Source of the DNA: JAJPHI01 sp035541875
Lineage (GTDB): Bacteria > Desulfobacterota > Binatia > Binatales > Binataceae
Direction: 5' to 3'
Assembly: GCA_035541875.1 (NCBI GenBank)
Contig: DATKML010000009.1
Location: 62,001-126,000, forward strand
Length of the DNA stretch: 64,000 bases
Shown here: one piece after another, positions 9,018 to 18,204 of the stretch
Position numbering within the stretch: position 1 is the first letter of the stretch
Layout of the letters: each line of letters starts with the position of its first letter
Notes under the pieces: model-generated
Databases searched by the model: none
Told to the model about the DNA's origin: nothing
Seen by the model: only the letters and a program-made list of their open reading frames with translations
Made by a program: the position numbers and the translations under genes

Positions 9018-10472
9018 TCAGTCGGCTTCGGGCAATGGCTCGGCGGCTCGCACGGCGGCGAGTCCGGCCGCATGGCCACTCACCTCGGCGCCCGCATGAT
9101 GGGCCAACGGAAGGAAGAACAGAATCGAGCCCATCGAGATCAGCCCGACGACAACGAATCCGATTGCAAAATCATTTGAATCGAGTTGGGTAGCGCTACG
9201 CAGGGCCAGCGAGACGTGTAGCGTAAGCGCTGCGATCGTAACACCGAGGCTGAGAAAGAGCTGCTGGGCCATGCTGGCGAGGGTGCTCGCACCGCTCATC
9301 GCGGGTTGGCTCACGTCCGCATAGGCGAGGGTATTGAGACAGGTGAATTGCAGTGATCGGAAAAAACCGCCCGCGAGGAGAGTCGCGATGATGAAGCTTA
9401 TCGGGATGCCCGGCCGGAAGGTCGCGTAGACGGTCAGGAGGACGCCGCCAATGAGGCCGGTGCTGACGAGCACCGAGCGGAAGCCGAAGCGTCGCACGAT
9501 CGGTGCGACCGTGAATTTCATCGTCAGCGAGCCGACCGCACTGGTGAAGGTGATCATCCCGGAAGCGAAGGCGCTGTATCCGAAGACCAGCTGCAGGAGC
9601 ATCGCGAGGAGAAACGGCAGCGCCCCAATTCCGATACGTGCCAATCCGCCGCCGAGCACGGACGATGCGAACGTAGGAATCTTCATCAGGCTCAGATCGA
9701 CTATCGGGTGGCTGATGCGTCGCGTATGGAGGAGGTAGAGCGTCAGGCAGATCGTGCCTCCGGTCATCACCGCGGCGATGAGGCTGTTGGAGAGCATCCC
9801 GCGCCCGATCGTCTCGAAACCAAACATCACCCCGGCAAGACCGAGTCCGGTCAGGAGGAAGCCGCGCATATCAAACGGCTGTGCTTCGTCTTCGCGGATA
9901 TTCGGGATGAAGAGCGTTGCGAGGATGACGCCGACGATCGCGACCGGTACGTTCATGAAGAAAATCCAGCGCCACGAGCTGTAGGTCACGATGAAACCGC
10001 CGACGGGCGGCCCAAGCACCGGGCCCAGCACTGCGGGAATCGTCAGGTAGGCCATCGCATCGACGAGTCCAGATTTGGGCACTATCCGTAGGACGACGAG
10101 CCGCCCGACGGGCACCATCATCGCGCCGCCGAGTCCCTGGAGCACCCGCGAAAGCACCAGTTCCGCGAGCGAGTTGGAAAAGCCGCAGAGCACGGACCCG
10201 AGGCTGAAGACGGCGATCGCACTGCGAAAGACGGTCAGGGCTCCGAAGCGATCGGCGACCCATCCGCTGAGAGGGATAAAGACGGCAATTGATAGTAGAT
10301 AAGAGGTAATCGCGAGATTGAGATGGATGGGGTTTTCGCCCATCGATTGCGCAATCTTCGGGAGCGCAGTGGAAATGATGTACGAATCGAGGGTCTGCAT
10401 AAAAAGGGCGCAGCCCACGATCGTTGGAACGATGATGTTGGCAGTCGATTCAGACAGGGTGACGGTTTTCAT
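9018..10472 (-). CDS. MFS drug-efflux-type transporter, DHA2 (EmrB/QacA) group
   Basis: About 484 residues with around 14 hydrophobic segments, as expected for the DHA2 group of proton-driven multidrug exporters. LYxxTLDxTIVNVALP-like motif D1 appears as MQTLDSYIISTALPKIA, motif A as GWVADRFGA, and the antiporter motif C as VLGPVLGPPVGG. It is predicted to sit in the inner membrane and export toxic or hydrophobic compounds. The ATG at 10472 gives the conserved N-terminus; a GTG at 10544 would add 24 residues. No strong ribosome-binding site marks either. It is divergent from the molybdenum hydroxylase gene. Confidence 0.85.
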   Translation of the reverse strand: MKTVTLSESTANIIVPTIVGCALFMQTLDSYIISTALPKIAQSMGENPIHLNLAITSYLLSIAVFIPLSGWVADRFGALTVFRSAIAVFSLGSVLCGFSNSLAELVLSRVLQGLGGAMMVPVGRLVVLRIVPKSGLVDAMAYLTIPAVLGPVLGPPVGGFIVTYSSWRWIFFMNVPVAIVGVILATLFIPNIREDEAQPFDMRGFLLTGLGLAGVMFGFETIGRGMLSNSLIAAVMTGGTICLTLYLLHTRRISHPIVDLSLMKIPTFASSVLGGGLARIGIGALPFLLAMLLQLVFGYSAFASGMITFTSAVGSLTMKFTVAPIVRRFGFRSVLVSTGLIGGVLLTVYATFRPGIPISFIIATLLAGGFFRSLQFTCLNTLAYADVSQPAMSGASTLASMAQQLFLSLGVTIAALTLHVSLALRSATQLDSNDFAIGFVVVGLISMGSILFFLPLAHHAGAEVSGHAAGLAAVRAAEPLPEAD

Positions 10473-10636
10473 CAAGTCGCGAAACGAGCAGTTGGCCAGC
10501 ACCGCCCATCGGTCCTTGGCCGCTGCATCGCGAAGCCCCAACACTATTACGCGGATGTTACGTCAGACAAAAGCCTTTAGCGGCGTGAGGCGACGAGCTA
10601 TCCTCAGCTATCCATCTCACGCACGGAGGAGATGCT

Positions 10637-12892
10637 ATGGCGGCTGCGGGCACACATGATTACAAGGTTATCGGGACGCGACCAATACGCCACGATGGTA
10701 TCGACAAGGTTACCGGTCGAGCGAAGTACGGCGCCGACGTAACTTTCGCGGATCTGTTGCATGGCAAGGTCCTGCGCAGTCCGCATGGCCGGGCGCGGAT
10801 CCGCTCCATCAATGTCGAGAAGGCGCTGAAGCTTCCCGGAGTGCGCGCCGTGATAACGGGCAAGGATCTGCCGGATCTGCCCGACCAGATGGCGGCGCTG
10901 GGCGAGATTCCGGTTAACCTCCAGCATCTTGGCCTGAATATCCTGGCCAAGGATTTAGCTCTTTATAACGGCCACGCGGTTGCTGCGGTCGCAGCGACCT
11001 CGGCGCATATAGCCGAAGAGGCGCTCAATCTGATCGAGGTCGATTACGAAGTTCTGCCGCCCGTGATGACGGTCAAAGAGGCGATGGCGCCGGACGCGCC
11101 TGTCGTGCTGCCGAGCGTGCGCAATCCCGAGATGCCCGACAAGCCGACGAATATCGCCTCGCACGTGCAGTTTACGCGTGGCGATATCAAGGCGGGCTTC
11201 GCGGCGGCGGATTTTGTCGTTGAGCGGACCTTCGACACCGCGATGGTCCATCAGGGCTATATCGAGCCGCATAACGCCACCGGTATCTACAACTCCGACG
11301 GTACAGCGGTGATCCACACCTCGACGCAGGGGCAGTGGGAAGCGCGTGCGGCCTGCGCCGTTCTGCTCGGGATGCCGGACAGCAAGATCCGGGTTGTAGG
11401 ACGCGAGATCGGCGGTGGCTTCGGCGGCAAGATCAACGTTTACCTCGAACCGCTGGCGGTGCTGCTGTCGAAGAAGACGGGTCATCCGGTGAAGCTCGTA
11501 ATGAGCCGCAGCGATGTGCTCCGTGCAACGGGTCCGACTTCGGGTTCCGAGATCCGCGTAAAAATGGGTGCGAAAAAGGACGGACGTATCACCGCCGCAG
11601 AAGTCTGGATGGCCTACGAAGCGGGTGCGTTTCCGGGGTCGCCAGTGAATGCAGGCGCGATGTGTATCCTCGCGCCATACGATATGGAGAACTTCCTCAT
11701 CGACGGCTACGACGTTGTGGTCGATCGGCCCAAGACTGCCGCCTATCGGGCTCCGGGCGCGACCAACGCGGCCTTCGCCTGCGAAACGATTGTCGACGAA
11801 CTCGCTGAAAAATGCGGGATGGATCCGATCGATTTCCGACTCAAGAACGCGGCAAAAGAGGGCACGATGCAGGTTATTGGGCTACCCTTCAAACGCGTCG
11901 GGCTTATCGAAGTCCTCGAATCGCTGAAGAACAGTCCGCACTACAAAGCTCCGCTCACAGGCAAGAATCGTGGCCGAGGCGTAGCGATCGGCTTCTGGTT
12001 CAACGTTGGCCTTCAGTCCTCGGCGACGGTGAATATCAACGTTGATGGCACGGCGAGCGTCGTAACGGGCTCGGTCGATATCGGAGGCACCCGTGCGGCG
12101 TCGGCGATGATCGCGGCCGAGGTGCTCGGCCTCACGGCAGAGGACGTTCGCCCCTCCAATACTGACACAGATTCGATCGGTCAGACCGACGTTACTGGCG
12201 GTAGCCGGACGACCTTTGCGACGGGATGGGCCGTTCACGATGCGGCCCAGGATGCGCTCCGTCAGCTCAAAGAGCGTGCCGCTAAGTCCTGGGATATCGA
12301 CGTTGAGAAGGTCGATTTCACCGGCGGTAAATTCATCAGCAAGTCGAATGGCGTCGCACCGATGACGCTGAAGGAACTTGCGACCAAGCTGCAGCATACG
12401 GGTGGCCCGGTGGTCGGTCGCGCGACGGTTCACGCCGGTCCGATGGGCGCTCCTTCGTTCGCAGGATGTATCGTTGATCTGGAAGTCGATCCCGAGACAG
12501 GTAAAGTTCAGATCCTGCGGGCCACGGTTTCGCAGGACGCCGGCCGCGCAATCCATCCCGCGTATGTCGAGGGCCAGTTGCACGGCGGCACAACGCAGGG
12601 GCTCGGATGGGCGCTGAATGAAGAGTACGTCTACGACGACAAGGGTGTGTTGCGGAACGCTGGCTTCCTCGATTACCGGATTCCGACCTGCCTCGACATG
12701 CCGCTGATCGAATCGATCATCGTCGAGGTGCCGCATCCCGACCATCCGTTGGGCGTGCGCGGTGTTGGCGAATGCTCGATCATTTCGCCTCCAGCCGCGG
12801 CGGCGAACGCTATCTATCGGGCCGTAGGCGTGCGAATGACTGAACTTCCGATGTCGCCGGGGCGAATCCTGAAGGAAATCAAGAAAAAGTAA
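10637..12892 (+). CDS. Molybdopterin-binding large subunit, xanthine dehydrogenase/aldehyde oxidase family
   Basis: The 751-residue large subunit of a molybdenum hydroxylase. Cofactor-binding GGGFGGK lies at residues 259-265. The catalytic glutamate is Glu712 in GVRGVGECS. The active-site loop reads AAYRAPGATN (Tyr370-Gly374), which excludes form I CO dehydrogenase (AYxCSFR) and resembles aldehyde or aromatic hydroxylases. A strong ribosome-binding site (GGAGGAG) precedes the ATG. The FAD and 2Fe-2S subunits that normally accompany it are absent on both sides, so partner subunits must be encoded elsewhere or electron transfer is unusual. moeA at 58573 would supply a step of cofactor synthesis. 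The substrate is unknown. Confidence 0.88.
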   Translation: MAAAGTHDYKVIGTRPIRHDGIDKVTGRAKYGADVTFADLLHGKVLRSPHGRARIRSINVEKALKLPGVRAVITGKDLPDLPDQMAALGEIPVNLQHLGLNILAKDLALYNGHAVAAVAATSAHIAEEALNLIEVDYEVLPPVMTVKEAMAPDAPVVLPSVRNPEMPDKPTNIASHVQFTRGDIKAGFAAADFVVERTFDTAMVHQGYIEPHNATGIYNSDGTAVIHTSTQGQWEARAACAVLLGMPDSKIRVVGREIGGGFGGKINVYLEPLAVLLSKKTGHPVKLVMSRSDVLRATGPTSGSEIRVKMGAKKDGRITAAEVWMAYEAGAFPGSPVNAGAMCILAPYDMENFLIDGYDVVVDRPKTAAYRAPGATNAAFACETIVDELAEKCGMDPIDFRLKNAAKEGTMQVIGLPFKRVGLIEVLESLKNSPHYKAPLTGKNRGRGVAIGFWFNVGLQSSATVNINVDGTASVVTGSVDIGGTRAASAMIAAEVLGLTAEDVRPSNTDTDSIGQTDVTGGSRTTFATGWAVHDAAQDALRQLKERAAKSWDIDVEKVDFTGGKFISKSNGVAPMTLKELATKLQHTGGPVVGRATVHAGPMGAPSFAGCIVDLEVDPETGKVQILRATVSQDAGRAIHPAYVEGQLHGGTTQGLGWALNEEYVYDDKGVLRNAGFLDYRIPTCLDMPLIESIIVEVPHPDHPLGVRGVGECSIISPPAAAANAIYRAVGVRMTELPMSPGRILKEIKKK

Positions 12893-12923
12893 CCCGCTTC
12901 GAAGAATAGCAAGCCATAGCGAC

Positions 12924-12953
12924 AAATCGGCCGAGCAGATGCTCGGCCGATTT
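12924..12953. terminator. Bidirectional rho-independent terminator
   Basis: A perfect 14-bp inverted repeat, AAATCGGCCGAGCA / TGCTCGGCCGATTT, with a 2-base loop and T-rich flanks. It lies between the 3' ends of two convergent genes, the molybdopterin subunit and the MFS gene, and can serve both. Confidence 0.85.
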
Positions 12954-12968
12954 GGTTTTAATCTTCGA

Positions 12969-14231
12969 TTACTGAGCTTGGCTCGCGAGATTCCGTTCTT
13001 CGGCTGCGGGCTCGACTATCGTCTCGTTCGAGGTGCCGCCGCTGCTTTCGTGCAACCCGAGGCTTAGGAGGAAACCCACGGCCGGGAGTAGCGCGACGAT
13101 CGTAAGGGCGGTGGAGAGTCCGTGGTGATCGGCGATGGAACCGAGGAGCGGCATCACTAGGCCGCCGAGCGTCATCGATAACCCCATCGTTACGCCCGCT
13201 GCCAACCCGACGCGATTGGGCAGGTACTCCTGCGCCATCACGACGACCACGCTATTGGAGGCCGCGAGGACCGCACCCACAGGAATCAGCATCGCGCCCG
13301 CGACGAGAAGACTGCTTGACGACAGGAACAAAAGAATCAGCGGGACGACTGCGATCAGGGAGACGACAATGACGATCTTGCGTCCGTGCGTGTCAGCGAG
13401 GCGACCACCAATAAGCGTTCCGACTGCAACTGCGGATAGCATGGTTGTCAGAGCGTAAGCGGCCCCCGCCTTCGTGCCGTGAAGCACACCCGTCCAATAC
13501 AATGGGACAAAGGTGTTGAGCCCGAAGAAGGCAACGGAACGAAAAACCAACATCACAGCTAGAAGGCTAAAGTCGCCCCAGCGCTCAGGTGCTTCTGCCA
13601 CCACATGTGCGCCTCCCCGCCGTTGCGACGGATGAACCGCCGTAATCCGCGGCATTTGCAGCAGGATCGCGGCGGCCATGACTAAGACGGGTAGGGCGAG
13701 AATCAACGCACCATGCATCCCGAAGGCGATTAACGTCGGCGTAATAGACATCGGGCCGACAGCGAAGCCTACCATCCCGCCGACCGTGAAGAGGCTCATA
13801 GTGGTCGCCTGCCGCGATCCGCTGAGATAACGCACCCGCCGGGCAGCCTCGGGATGAAAGGCCGAGATGCCGACGCCGCTCAGGGCGATGGCGGCGAACA
13901 GGAGCTCATAGGTCGGTGCGATGCCGCTTAGGGCGACGCCGATTCCGGCGAGGCTGAGACCGAGCGGAATCAGCCAAGGCATCGAGCGCCGATCGGCGAG
14001 CATCCCGAAGGCGGGCTGAACGATTGATGACGACAGCGTTTGCGCGAGGACGAGTCCGGCCGCGGCGGCATAGGTCAGGTGATGCGCCGCGATAAAGAAG
14101 GGAAGCATCGCGGGCACGACGCCCTGATTGACGTCATCAGAGAGATGGGCGCCGGAGAGCAACGCAATCGCTTTGTAATCAACTTGATCGTTGGAAGTGA
14201 CTGCGGACTGTTCGGGCATGGTCGCTACCAT
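12969..14231 (-). CDS. MFS transporter, fosmidomycin-resistance (Fsr)-like
   Basis: A 420-residue inner-membrane protein with about 12 predicted transmembrane helices. The start of the first helix, LLSGAHLSDDVNQGVVPAML, matches the Fsr subgroup, where a His/Asp-rich entry (AHxxxDxxxG) replaces the usual MFS N-terminus. Motif A-like sequences are FGMLADRRSMP and GGRLADTHGRK. Fsr homologues export small organic molecules; the substrate here is not known. GTG (14234) and ATG (14231, 14219) starts are all possible, with no clear Shine-Dalgarno. The C-terminal tail is short and acidic. Confidence 0.8.
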   Translation of the reverse strand: MVATMPEQSAVTSNDQVDYKAIALLSGAHLSDDVNQGVVPAMLPFFIAAHHLTYAAAAGLVLAQTLSSSIVQPAFGMLADRRSMPWLIPLGLSLAGIGVALSGIAPTYELLFAAIALSGVGISAFHPEAARRVRYLSGSRQATTMSLFTVGGMVGFAVGPMSITPTLIAFGMHGALILALPVLVMAAAILLQMPRITAVHPSQRRGGAHVVAEAPERWGDFSLLAVMLVFRSVAFFGLNTFVPLYWTGVLHGTKAGAAYALTTMLSAVAVGTLIGGRLADTHGRKIVIVVSLIAVVPLILLFLSSSSLLVAGAMLIPVGAVLAASNSVVVVMAQEYLPNRVGLAAGVTMGLSMTLGGLVMPLLGSIADHHGLSTALTIVALLPAVGFLLSLGLHESSGGTSNETIVEPAAEERNLASQAQ

Positions 14232-14270
14232 CACATAGGAGCGGCATGCTTGCCAATCGGAAAATCCGGT

Positions 14271-15164
14271 CTATGCGTTAGACGCTGCGAGGCTGGCTGC
14301 GACTCGGTGCCCGTTCTTCCAGGCACTCAGATCGCGATTGCAAAACCTTTCGAGCGCTTCGATCTCGGGCAGATAGGATCGTCGCAGAGCCTGGGCGGTG
14401 TCCGGTTCCATCGGTGGGAAGGTCGGTCCGCTGCTGAAACAGAAACGCCATAGTCCGTAGCGATCGAGCTTGTTCACGAGCTCGCCACGATGGCGCGCCC
14501 AGAGCCATCGTCGGAAGCGATGGGCCGCAAGGGCTATAGTGGAGTTACGGCAATCGCGCGCAGCTTCGTTTCTGATGAGATGCCGCGTCAACTCCGGTGT
14601 GATCGCAATGGAATCGAGTTCAAGGAAATCGGTAACGGAATCGGCGAACTGTTGCGGATCGGCGAAGAGGTCATCGTAGAAGAGTGCAGCAACATTCTCC
14701 GCGCCCATCGTTGTGCGCCATTCACTCAAGCGAGTAGCGTAATGATTGGCTTGATGCAGTTCAGGATCCGGTGAATTCGCAAGCACCTCTTCGAAGGAAC
14801 CGCGGACCCCACCGAGACGATGTCGCATCCGATACCATGAATAGGCCCGCTCTACTGGGTCGCGAAAAACACAGATGATTTTGCATCGCGGCAGGTCACG
14901 CCCGATACGCTCGCGGGCGACCGCACTGACGAAATAGGTGGGGCAGATCTCGCCGATTCGGCGATCCGGTCTCGATTTACTGAAATGCCAACCGTACCAG
15001 GCGAATCCTTTGTCGTAATAGCGATCGAAAAACCAGGTCTCTTTCAGACCGGCTGGCAGACAGGCACGTTGCATAAGTAAACCGTGCAGCCAGGTGCTGC
15101 CGGTTCGAGTCGGTCCTACGCCGATAAAATCAGGTAGCCGGACTGCCGGAGCTTGCTCAGACAA
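14271..15164 (-). CDS. PAPS-dependent sulfotransferase-domain protein
   Basis: A 297-residue cytoplasmic protein with both PAPS-binding signatures of the sulfotransferase fold: the 5'-phosphosulfate loop GPTRTGSTWL (residues 17-26) and the 3'-phosphate site FRDPVERAYSWYRMRH, with Arg101 and Ser109 as the likely contacts. It would transfer sulfate to a hydroxyl or amine on a glycan, lipid or small molecule. The start is a TTG, 18 bases after the stop of the extradiol dioxygenase gene, so the two are probably co-transcribed. The acceptor cannot be deduced. Confidence 0.8.
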   Translation of the reverse strand: MSEQAPAVRLPDFIGVGPTRTGSTWLHGLLMQRACLPAGLKETWFFDRYYDKGFAWYGWHFSKSRPDRRIGEICPTYFVSAVARERIGRDLPRCKIICVFRDPVERAYSWYRMRHRLGGVRGSFEEVLANSPDPELHQANHYATRLSEWRTTMGAENVAALFYDDLFADPQQFADSVTDFLELDSIAITPELTRHLIRNEAARDCRNSTIALAAHRFRRWLWARHRGELVNKLDRYGLWRFCFSSGPTFPPMEPDTAQALRRSYLPEIEALERFCNRDLSAWKNGHRVAASLAASNA

Positions 15165-15182
15165 CGTGCGATGCCGTCGGCG

Positions 15183-16067
15183 TCATTCAGCGTTGAAGCC
15201 CCCGGCTTCCGGATGATGGCCGTACATATCCTCGACATAGTACTCAGATTGATAGGTCGCGGGTCGGCCGCCCCATCCGTATTCGATCATCCAGCCGGAA
15301 GGGTTCCGCAGATAGAAAGAATACATGTGATCGTTGGAGTGCTTACCGGGTGTGATGGTTATGGGGACCTTGTTTTTGCGCACAATATCGTAGGTCAGAC
15401 CGACGTCGTCGAAGTTTTCGACTTCGAGCATCAGATGGTTGATGCGGCGTTTCTGCGGACCGACACCAAAGGCCACTGTATGGTCGCGGTCGTTGCAGTG
15501 CATGAAGACGGGCGTCGCGACCCGATTACCCATCCGGATTTTGTACTCAACGCCACCGCGCATCCCCAGCGTCATGAAGAAGCGCTTGGCCGCTGCGATA
15601 TCATCCTGACGGACGATACAGTGGCCCATGCCGCCGTTGCCGGTCTTGAATCGCCCATGCATCCGGCGTCCCGGATGAAACGGCTTTACGAACTGAACTT
15701 CGGGGCCATGAAAAATCTCGATCGGGTTACCCGCCGGATCATTGAGCTTGAGAACCTCGAGCACGCGCCGCTCGTTTGCTTCGTCATCTGAGCCGACGCG
15801 AAACTTTACCCCGGCCTCGCTGAGCTGCTGCTGCATCGCAGCGAACTCCTCGGGTCCGGCGACCCGAAAGCCCAGATATTCGAGGTCGTCTGTTCCGTTG
15901 TCGTGCAGGACCACACGATGGTGCCAGTAGTCGGTGCGGAGATAGCAGCGGTCACTTTCGCCGTCCTCGGCAAGCTCCATCCCCAGAATCTTCGTGGCAA
16001 AATCCTTCCATTCGGCGACGTTTTTCACGCTGAGTCCCATGTAGCCGAGCTCTGTGACCTGGACCAT
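15183..16067 (-). CDS. Type I extradiol ring-cleavage dioxygenase (BphC/HsaC-like)
   Basis: A 294-residue protein made of two vicinal-oxygen-chelate modules, the usual size for catechol-cleaving 2,3-dihydroxybiphenyl-type dioxygenases. The Fe(II) ligands are in place: His149 (GHCIV), His211 (NHLMLEV) and Glu262 (MIEYGWGG). His247 and Tyr252 lie at the positions of the active-site His/Tyr of BphC. It is predicted to cleave an aromatic ring meta to a catechol. GGGAGGT precedes the ATG at 16067. It is flanked by a NIPSNAP gene upstream and a sulfotransferase downstream on the same strand. The natural substrate (biphenyl-, steroid- or lignin-type) cannot be told. Confidence 0.88.
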   Translation of the reverse strand: MVQVTELGYMGLSVKNVAEWKDFATKILGMELAEDGESDRCYLRTDYWHHRVVLHDNGTDDLEYLGFRVAGPEEFAAMQQQLSEAGVKFRVGSDDEANERRVLEVLKLNDPAGNPIEIFHGPEVQFVKPFHPGRRMHGRFKTGNGGMGHCIVRQDDIAAAKRFFMTLGMRGGVEYKIRMGNRVATPVFMHCNDRDHTVAFGVGPQKRRINHLMLEVENFDDVGLTYDIVRKNKVPITITPGKHSNDHMYSFYLRNPSGWMIEYGWGGRPATYQSEYYVEDMYGHHPEAGGFNAE

Positions 16068-16099
16068 CGGATTACCTCCCTGCGCGTTGTCGGGTTAGC

Positions 16100-16426
16100 T
16101 CAGCGCATGGCCGAGAATTTGGTGGGATGCAGAATCGAATTGGAGAGCGAGGCGAGCAGAGGACCTTTCTCTTCGGTCTTGGCGCGCGCAGAGAGCCATT
16201 CCGGGTCGGCGGCGAACGCGCCCCAGCGCTTCTCGCGATCCGCAAGTGATTCCCATTGCAGCATGTAAATCAGGTCCTGGTTGGATTCGCCGATCCCGAC
16301 GGTCCAGAACCCAACCTGCTTGATGCCGTGCTTCTCCCACAGCTTGAGGGTGATCGTTTCGAAACGATTCATCAGATCGGGCAACCGCCCGGGCATCGCA
16401 TGATAGACTCGCAGCTCGTAAAGCAT
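16100..16426 (-). CDS. NIPSNAP family protein
   Basis: A 108-residue ferredoxin-like alpha/beta-barrel protein. The start MLYELRVYHAMPGRL, the middle LWEKHGIKQVGFWT and the segment YMLQWESLADREKRW are typical of NIPSNAP domains, often found in bacterial catabolic operons with an unproven role. GGGAG precedes the ATG. It is 32 bases upstream of the extradiol dioxygenase on the same strand, which suggests an operon and a link to aromatic turnover. Confidence 0.85.
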   Translation of the reverse strand: MLYELRVYHAMPGRLPDLMNRFETITLKLWEKHGIKQVGFWTVGIGESNQDLIYMLQWESLADREKRWGAFAADPEWLSARAKTEEKGPLLASLSNSILHPTKFSAMR

Positions 16427-16565
16427 CGTGTTTGCTCCCGTCTGAGAAGGGCCAAGCGGCCTGAGTTTAAGGAAATATAAGCCCGAGCGCGGTTGGATTG
16501 CGAGTGGGCCAAGGTCTCGGTTTTTCTACATCCACTAAATTGCAACGGCGGGTACGATGGGTTGA

Positions 16566-17537
16566 ATGAGACGGGCGGTCTTCTTCATCGCGGGGCTTTT
16601 GCTCGCACTTTGCGCAAAATCGCTGATAGGCCATAGCGCAACTCAAAGCCTGCTGCCGGGCAGTCAGACTATTGAACTCGATTTTCAGGAGCAGCACCGA
16701 AGCTACATCGTCCATCTGCCTCCCCAGGCCAAGAGCGGCAAGGCGCTGCCGCTGGTCCTCAACTTCCACGGTGGCGGGAGCAATGCGGTCGCAGAGGAGC
16801 GCTACAGCGGCATGGATACCACCGCTGATCGCAACGGCTTCATCGCAGTTTATCCCAACGGCTCGGGTCATTTCGGCCGAGCGCTCACCTGGAACGCCGG
16901 CCGATGCTGTGCTTATGCGATGCGCAAAAATATCGATGACGTCGGCTTCGCCCGTGCCGTGATTAATGACCTGGCAACCCGTACCTCGATCGATCGGAGC
17001 CGTGTTTACGCCACCGGAATGTCGAACGGCGCTATGATGGCCTATCGGCTCGGCGCTGAGGCCTCCGATTTGATCGCGGCTATCGCACCGGTCGAAGGCG
17101 CCATGGTGGTCGATACAAAGGGTCCATCGCGGCCAGTATCGCTGATGGCTTTCAACAGCACTGACGATCCTTTCGTTCCATACGACGGTGGCTACGGGCG
17201 GATGGGCGGAGTGGCGCACGGCGACCTTTATCCTCCGGTCTCTTACGTGCTTGGGCAGTGGAGGATGTTCGATGATTGTCCCGTGGAATCCCGCACCGAC
17301 CCGGAGAAGAAGGGTGCTCCTAGAAGTCCGGACGCTAATAACACCGCTACGCGAATCGTGTGGGCTCCGTGCAAGATGGGCACCGAAGTGGTGCTCTGGA
17401 AGCTTTCGGGATCGGGGCACGTATGGCCCGGAGGAACTCGCGGCATGACGCGCCTGCTCGGACCGAGCACCGACCTGATCGATGCTAGTGAAATGATGTG
17501 GGAGTTTTTCCGACGCTTCTCCCTGTTGAAGAAATAG
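16566..17537 (+). CDS. Secreted esterase, PHB depolymerase/feruloyl-esterase (LpqC) family
   Basis: A 323-residue alpha/beta hydrolase with an N-terminal signal peptide (hydrophobic residues 4-17, likely cut near GHSA). The oxyanion region is NFHGGGSNA. The nucleophile elbow is TGMSNGAMMAYRLG, giving a catalytic Ser in GxSxG. The Asp is likely in NSTDDPFVPYDGG and the His in GSGHVWPGG. Cys-Cys in RCCAYAM is the family's disulfide region. It probably hydrolyses polyester or aryl-ester bonds in the periplasm or outside the cell. It converges on the MaiA-like gene with only 16 bases between, and no terminator hairpin is visible there. Confidence 0.82.
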   Translation: MRRAVFFIAGLLLALCAKSLIGHSATQSLLPGSQTIELDFQEQHRSYIVHLPPQAKSGKALPLVLNFHGGGSNAVAEERYSGMDTTADRNGFIAVYPNGSGHFGRALTWNAGRCCAYAMRKNIDDVGFARAVINDLATRTSIDRSRVYATGMSNGAMMAYRLGAEASDLIAAIAPVEGAMVVDTKGPSRPVSLMAFNSTDDPFVPYDGGYGRMGGVAHGDLYPPVSYVLGQWRMFDDCPVESRTDPEKKGAPRSPDANNTATRIVWAPCKMGTEVVLWKLSGSGHVWPGGTRGMTRLLGPSTDLIDASEMMWEFFRRFSLLKK

Positions 17538-17553
17538 TCGCGTGGTAAGCCGC

Positions 17554-18192
17554 TTAATTCGCGTCGGGCTGGACTTCGGGACGAGCCTTGGCGAAGGCCT
17601 CAAGCTCATCGCAGTTCGCACAGATCCGCTGAATCGTCGGGTACGGTGAGAGATCGACCTTCGCCATGCGGGCGTTATATACCTGTGGAACTAGAAAGGC
17701 ATCGGCGAGCGTTGGGGTGTCGCCGTGACAGAAGCGGCCCGTATCCTTCGATCCCGCGAGCATCGTCTCGATAGCGGTAAAGCCAACGCGAATGAAGTGG
17801 CACATCCACTCGGTGCGTTGCTCCGGTGTTGCGTTGAAGGTCTCGCCGATCAGACGTTGAGGTCTGCCACCACCCGCAGCATGAATCTCGCATGCAACTG
17901 CCAGCGCGAGTCCACGGACGCGAGCCCGTCCGAATAGGTCGCGAGGCAGAACCGGGGGATTTGGATACTTCTCTTCGAGATATTCGCAGATCGCCATCGA
18001 TTGGGTAATCAGGTGGCCGTCGTCTTCCAGCGTTGGCACGATACCTTGCGGATTGATCGCCTCGTATGCGGGTTGGCGTGATTCTCCGCGCATCAGGTTT
18101 ACCGAAGCATAATCGTAAGAAAGACCTTTCAGATTCATCAAGATGCGTACGCGATAAGCAGCAGACGACCGGTGAAAGTTATGCAGCTTCAT
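17554..18192 (-). CDS. Glutathione S-transferase, maleylacetoacetate isomerase (zeta) type
   Basis: A 212-residue GST. The zeta-class N-terminus appears as FHRSSAAYRVRI (Ser9-Ser10 as the glutathione-activating serines), followed by NPQGIVPTL and TQSMAICEYLEE, the cis-Pro and gamma-Glu contacts. Family members isomerise maleylacetoacetate or maleylpyruvate, late steps of homogentisate and gentisate breakdown. GGAGAGG sits ahead of the ATG. It follows the kinase-like gene by 12 bases, so the two form an operon. The Cys of the canonical SSCSYRVRI motif is Ala here, so other GST roles remain possible. Confidence 0.8.
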   Translation of the reverse strand: MKLHNFHRSSAAYRVRILMNLKGLSYDYASVNLMRGESRQPAYEAINPQGIVPTLEDDGHLITQSMAICEYLEEKYPNPPVLPRDLFGRARVRGLALAVACEIHAAGGGRPQRLIGETFNATPEQRTEWMCHFIRVGFTAIETMLAGSKDTGRFCHGDTPTLADAFLVPQVYNARMAKVDLSPYPTIQRICANCDELEAFAKARPEVQPDAN

Positions 18193-18204
18193 CGAAGCCT
18201 CTCC

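Noticed and set aside
10637..12892. CO dehydrogenase (coxL) assignment
   Set aside because: The active-site loop is AYRAPG rather than AYxCSFR and the medium and small subunits are absent.
11882..12925. A 347-codon minus-strand frame opposite the molybdopterin subunit
   Set aside because: It is rich in Arg and His as expected from the complement of a GC-rich gene; the + strand encodes the conserved hydroxylase.
16467..17621. A 384-codon minus-strand frame opposite the secreted esterase
   Set aside because: The + strand has signal peptide, GxSxG and triad; the minus frame has no domain and overlaps two genes.
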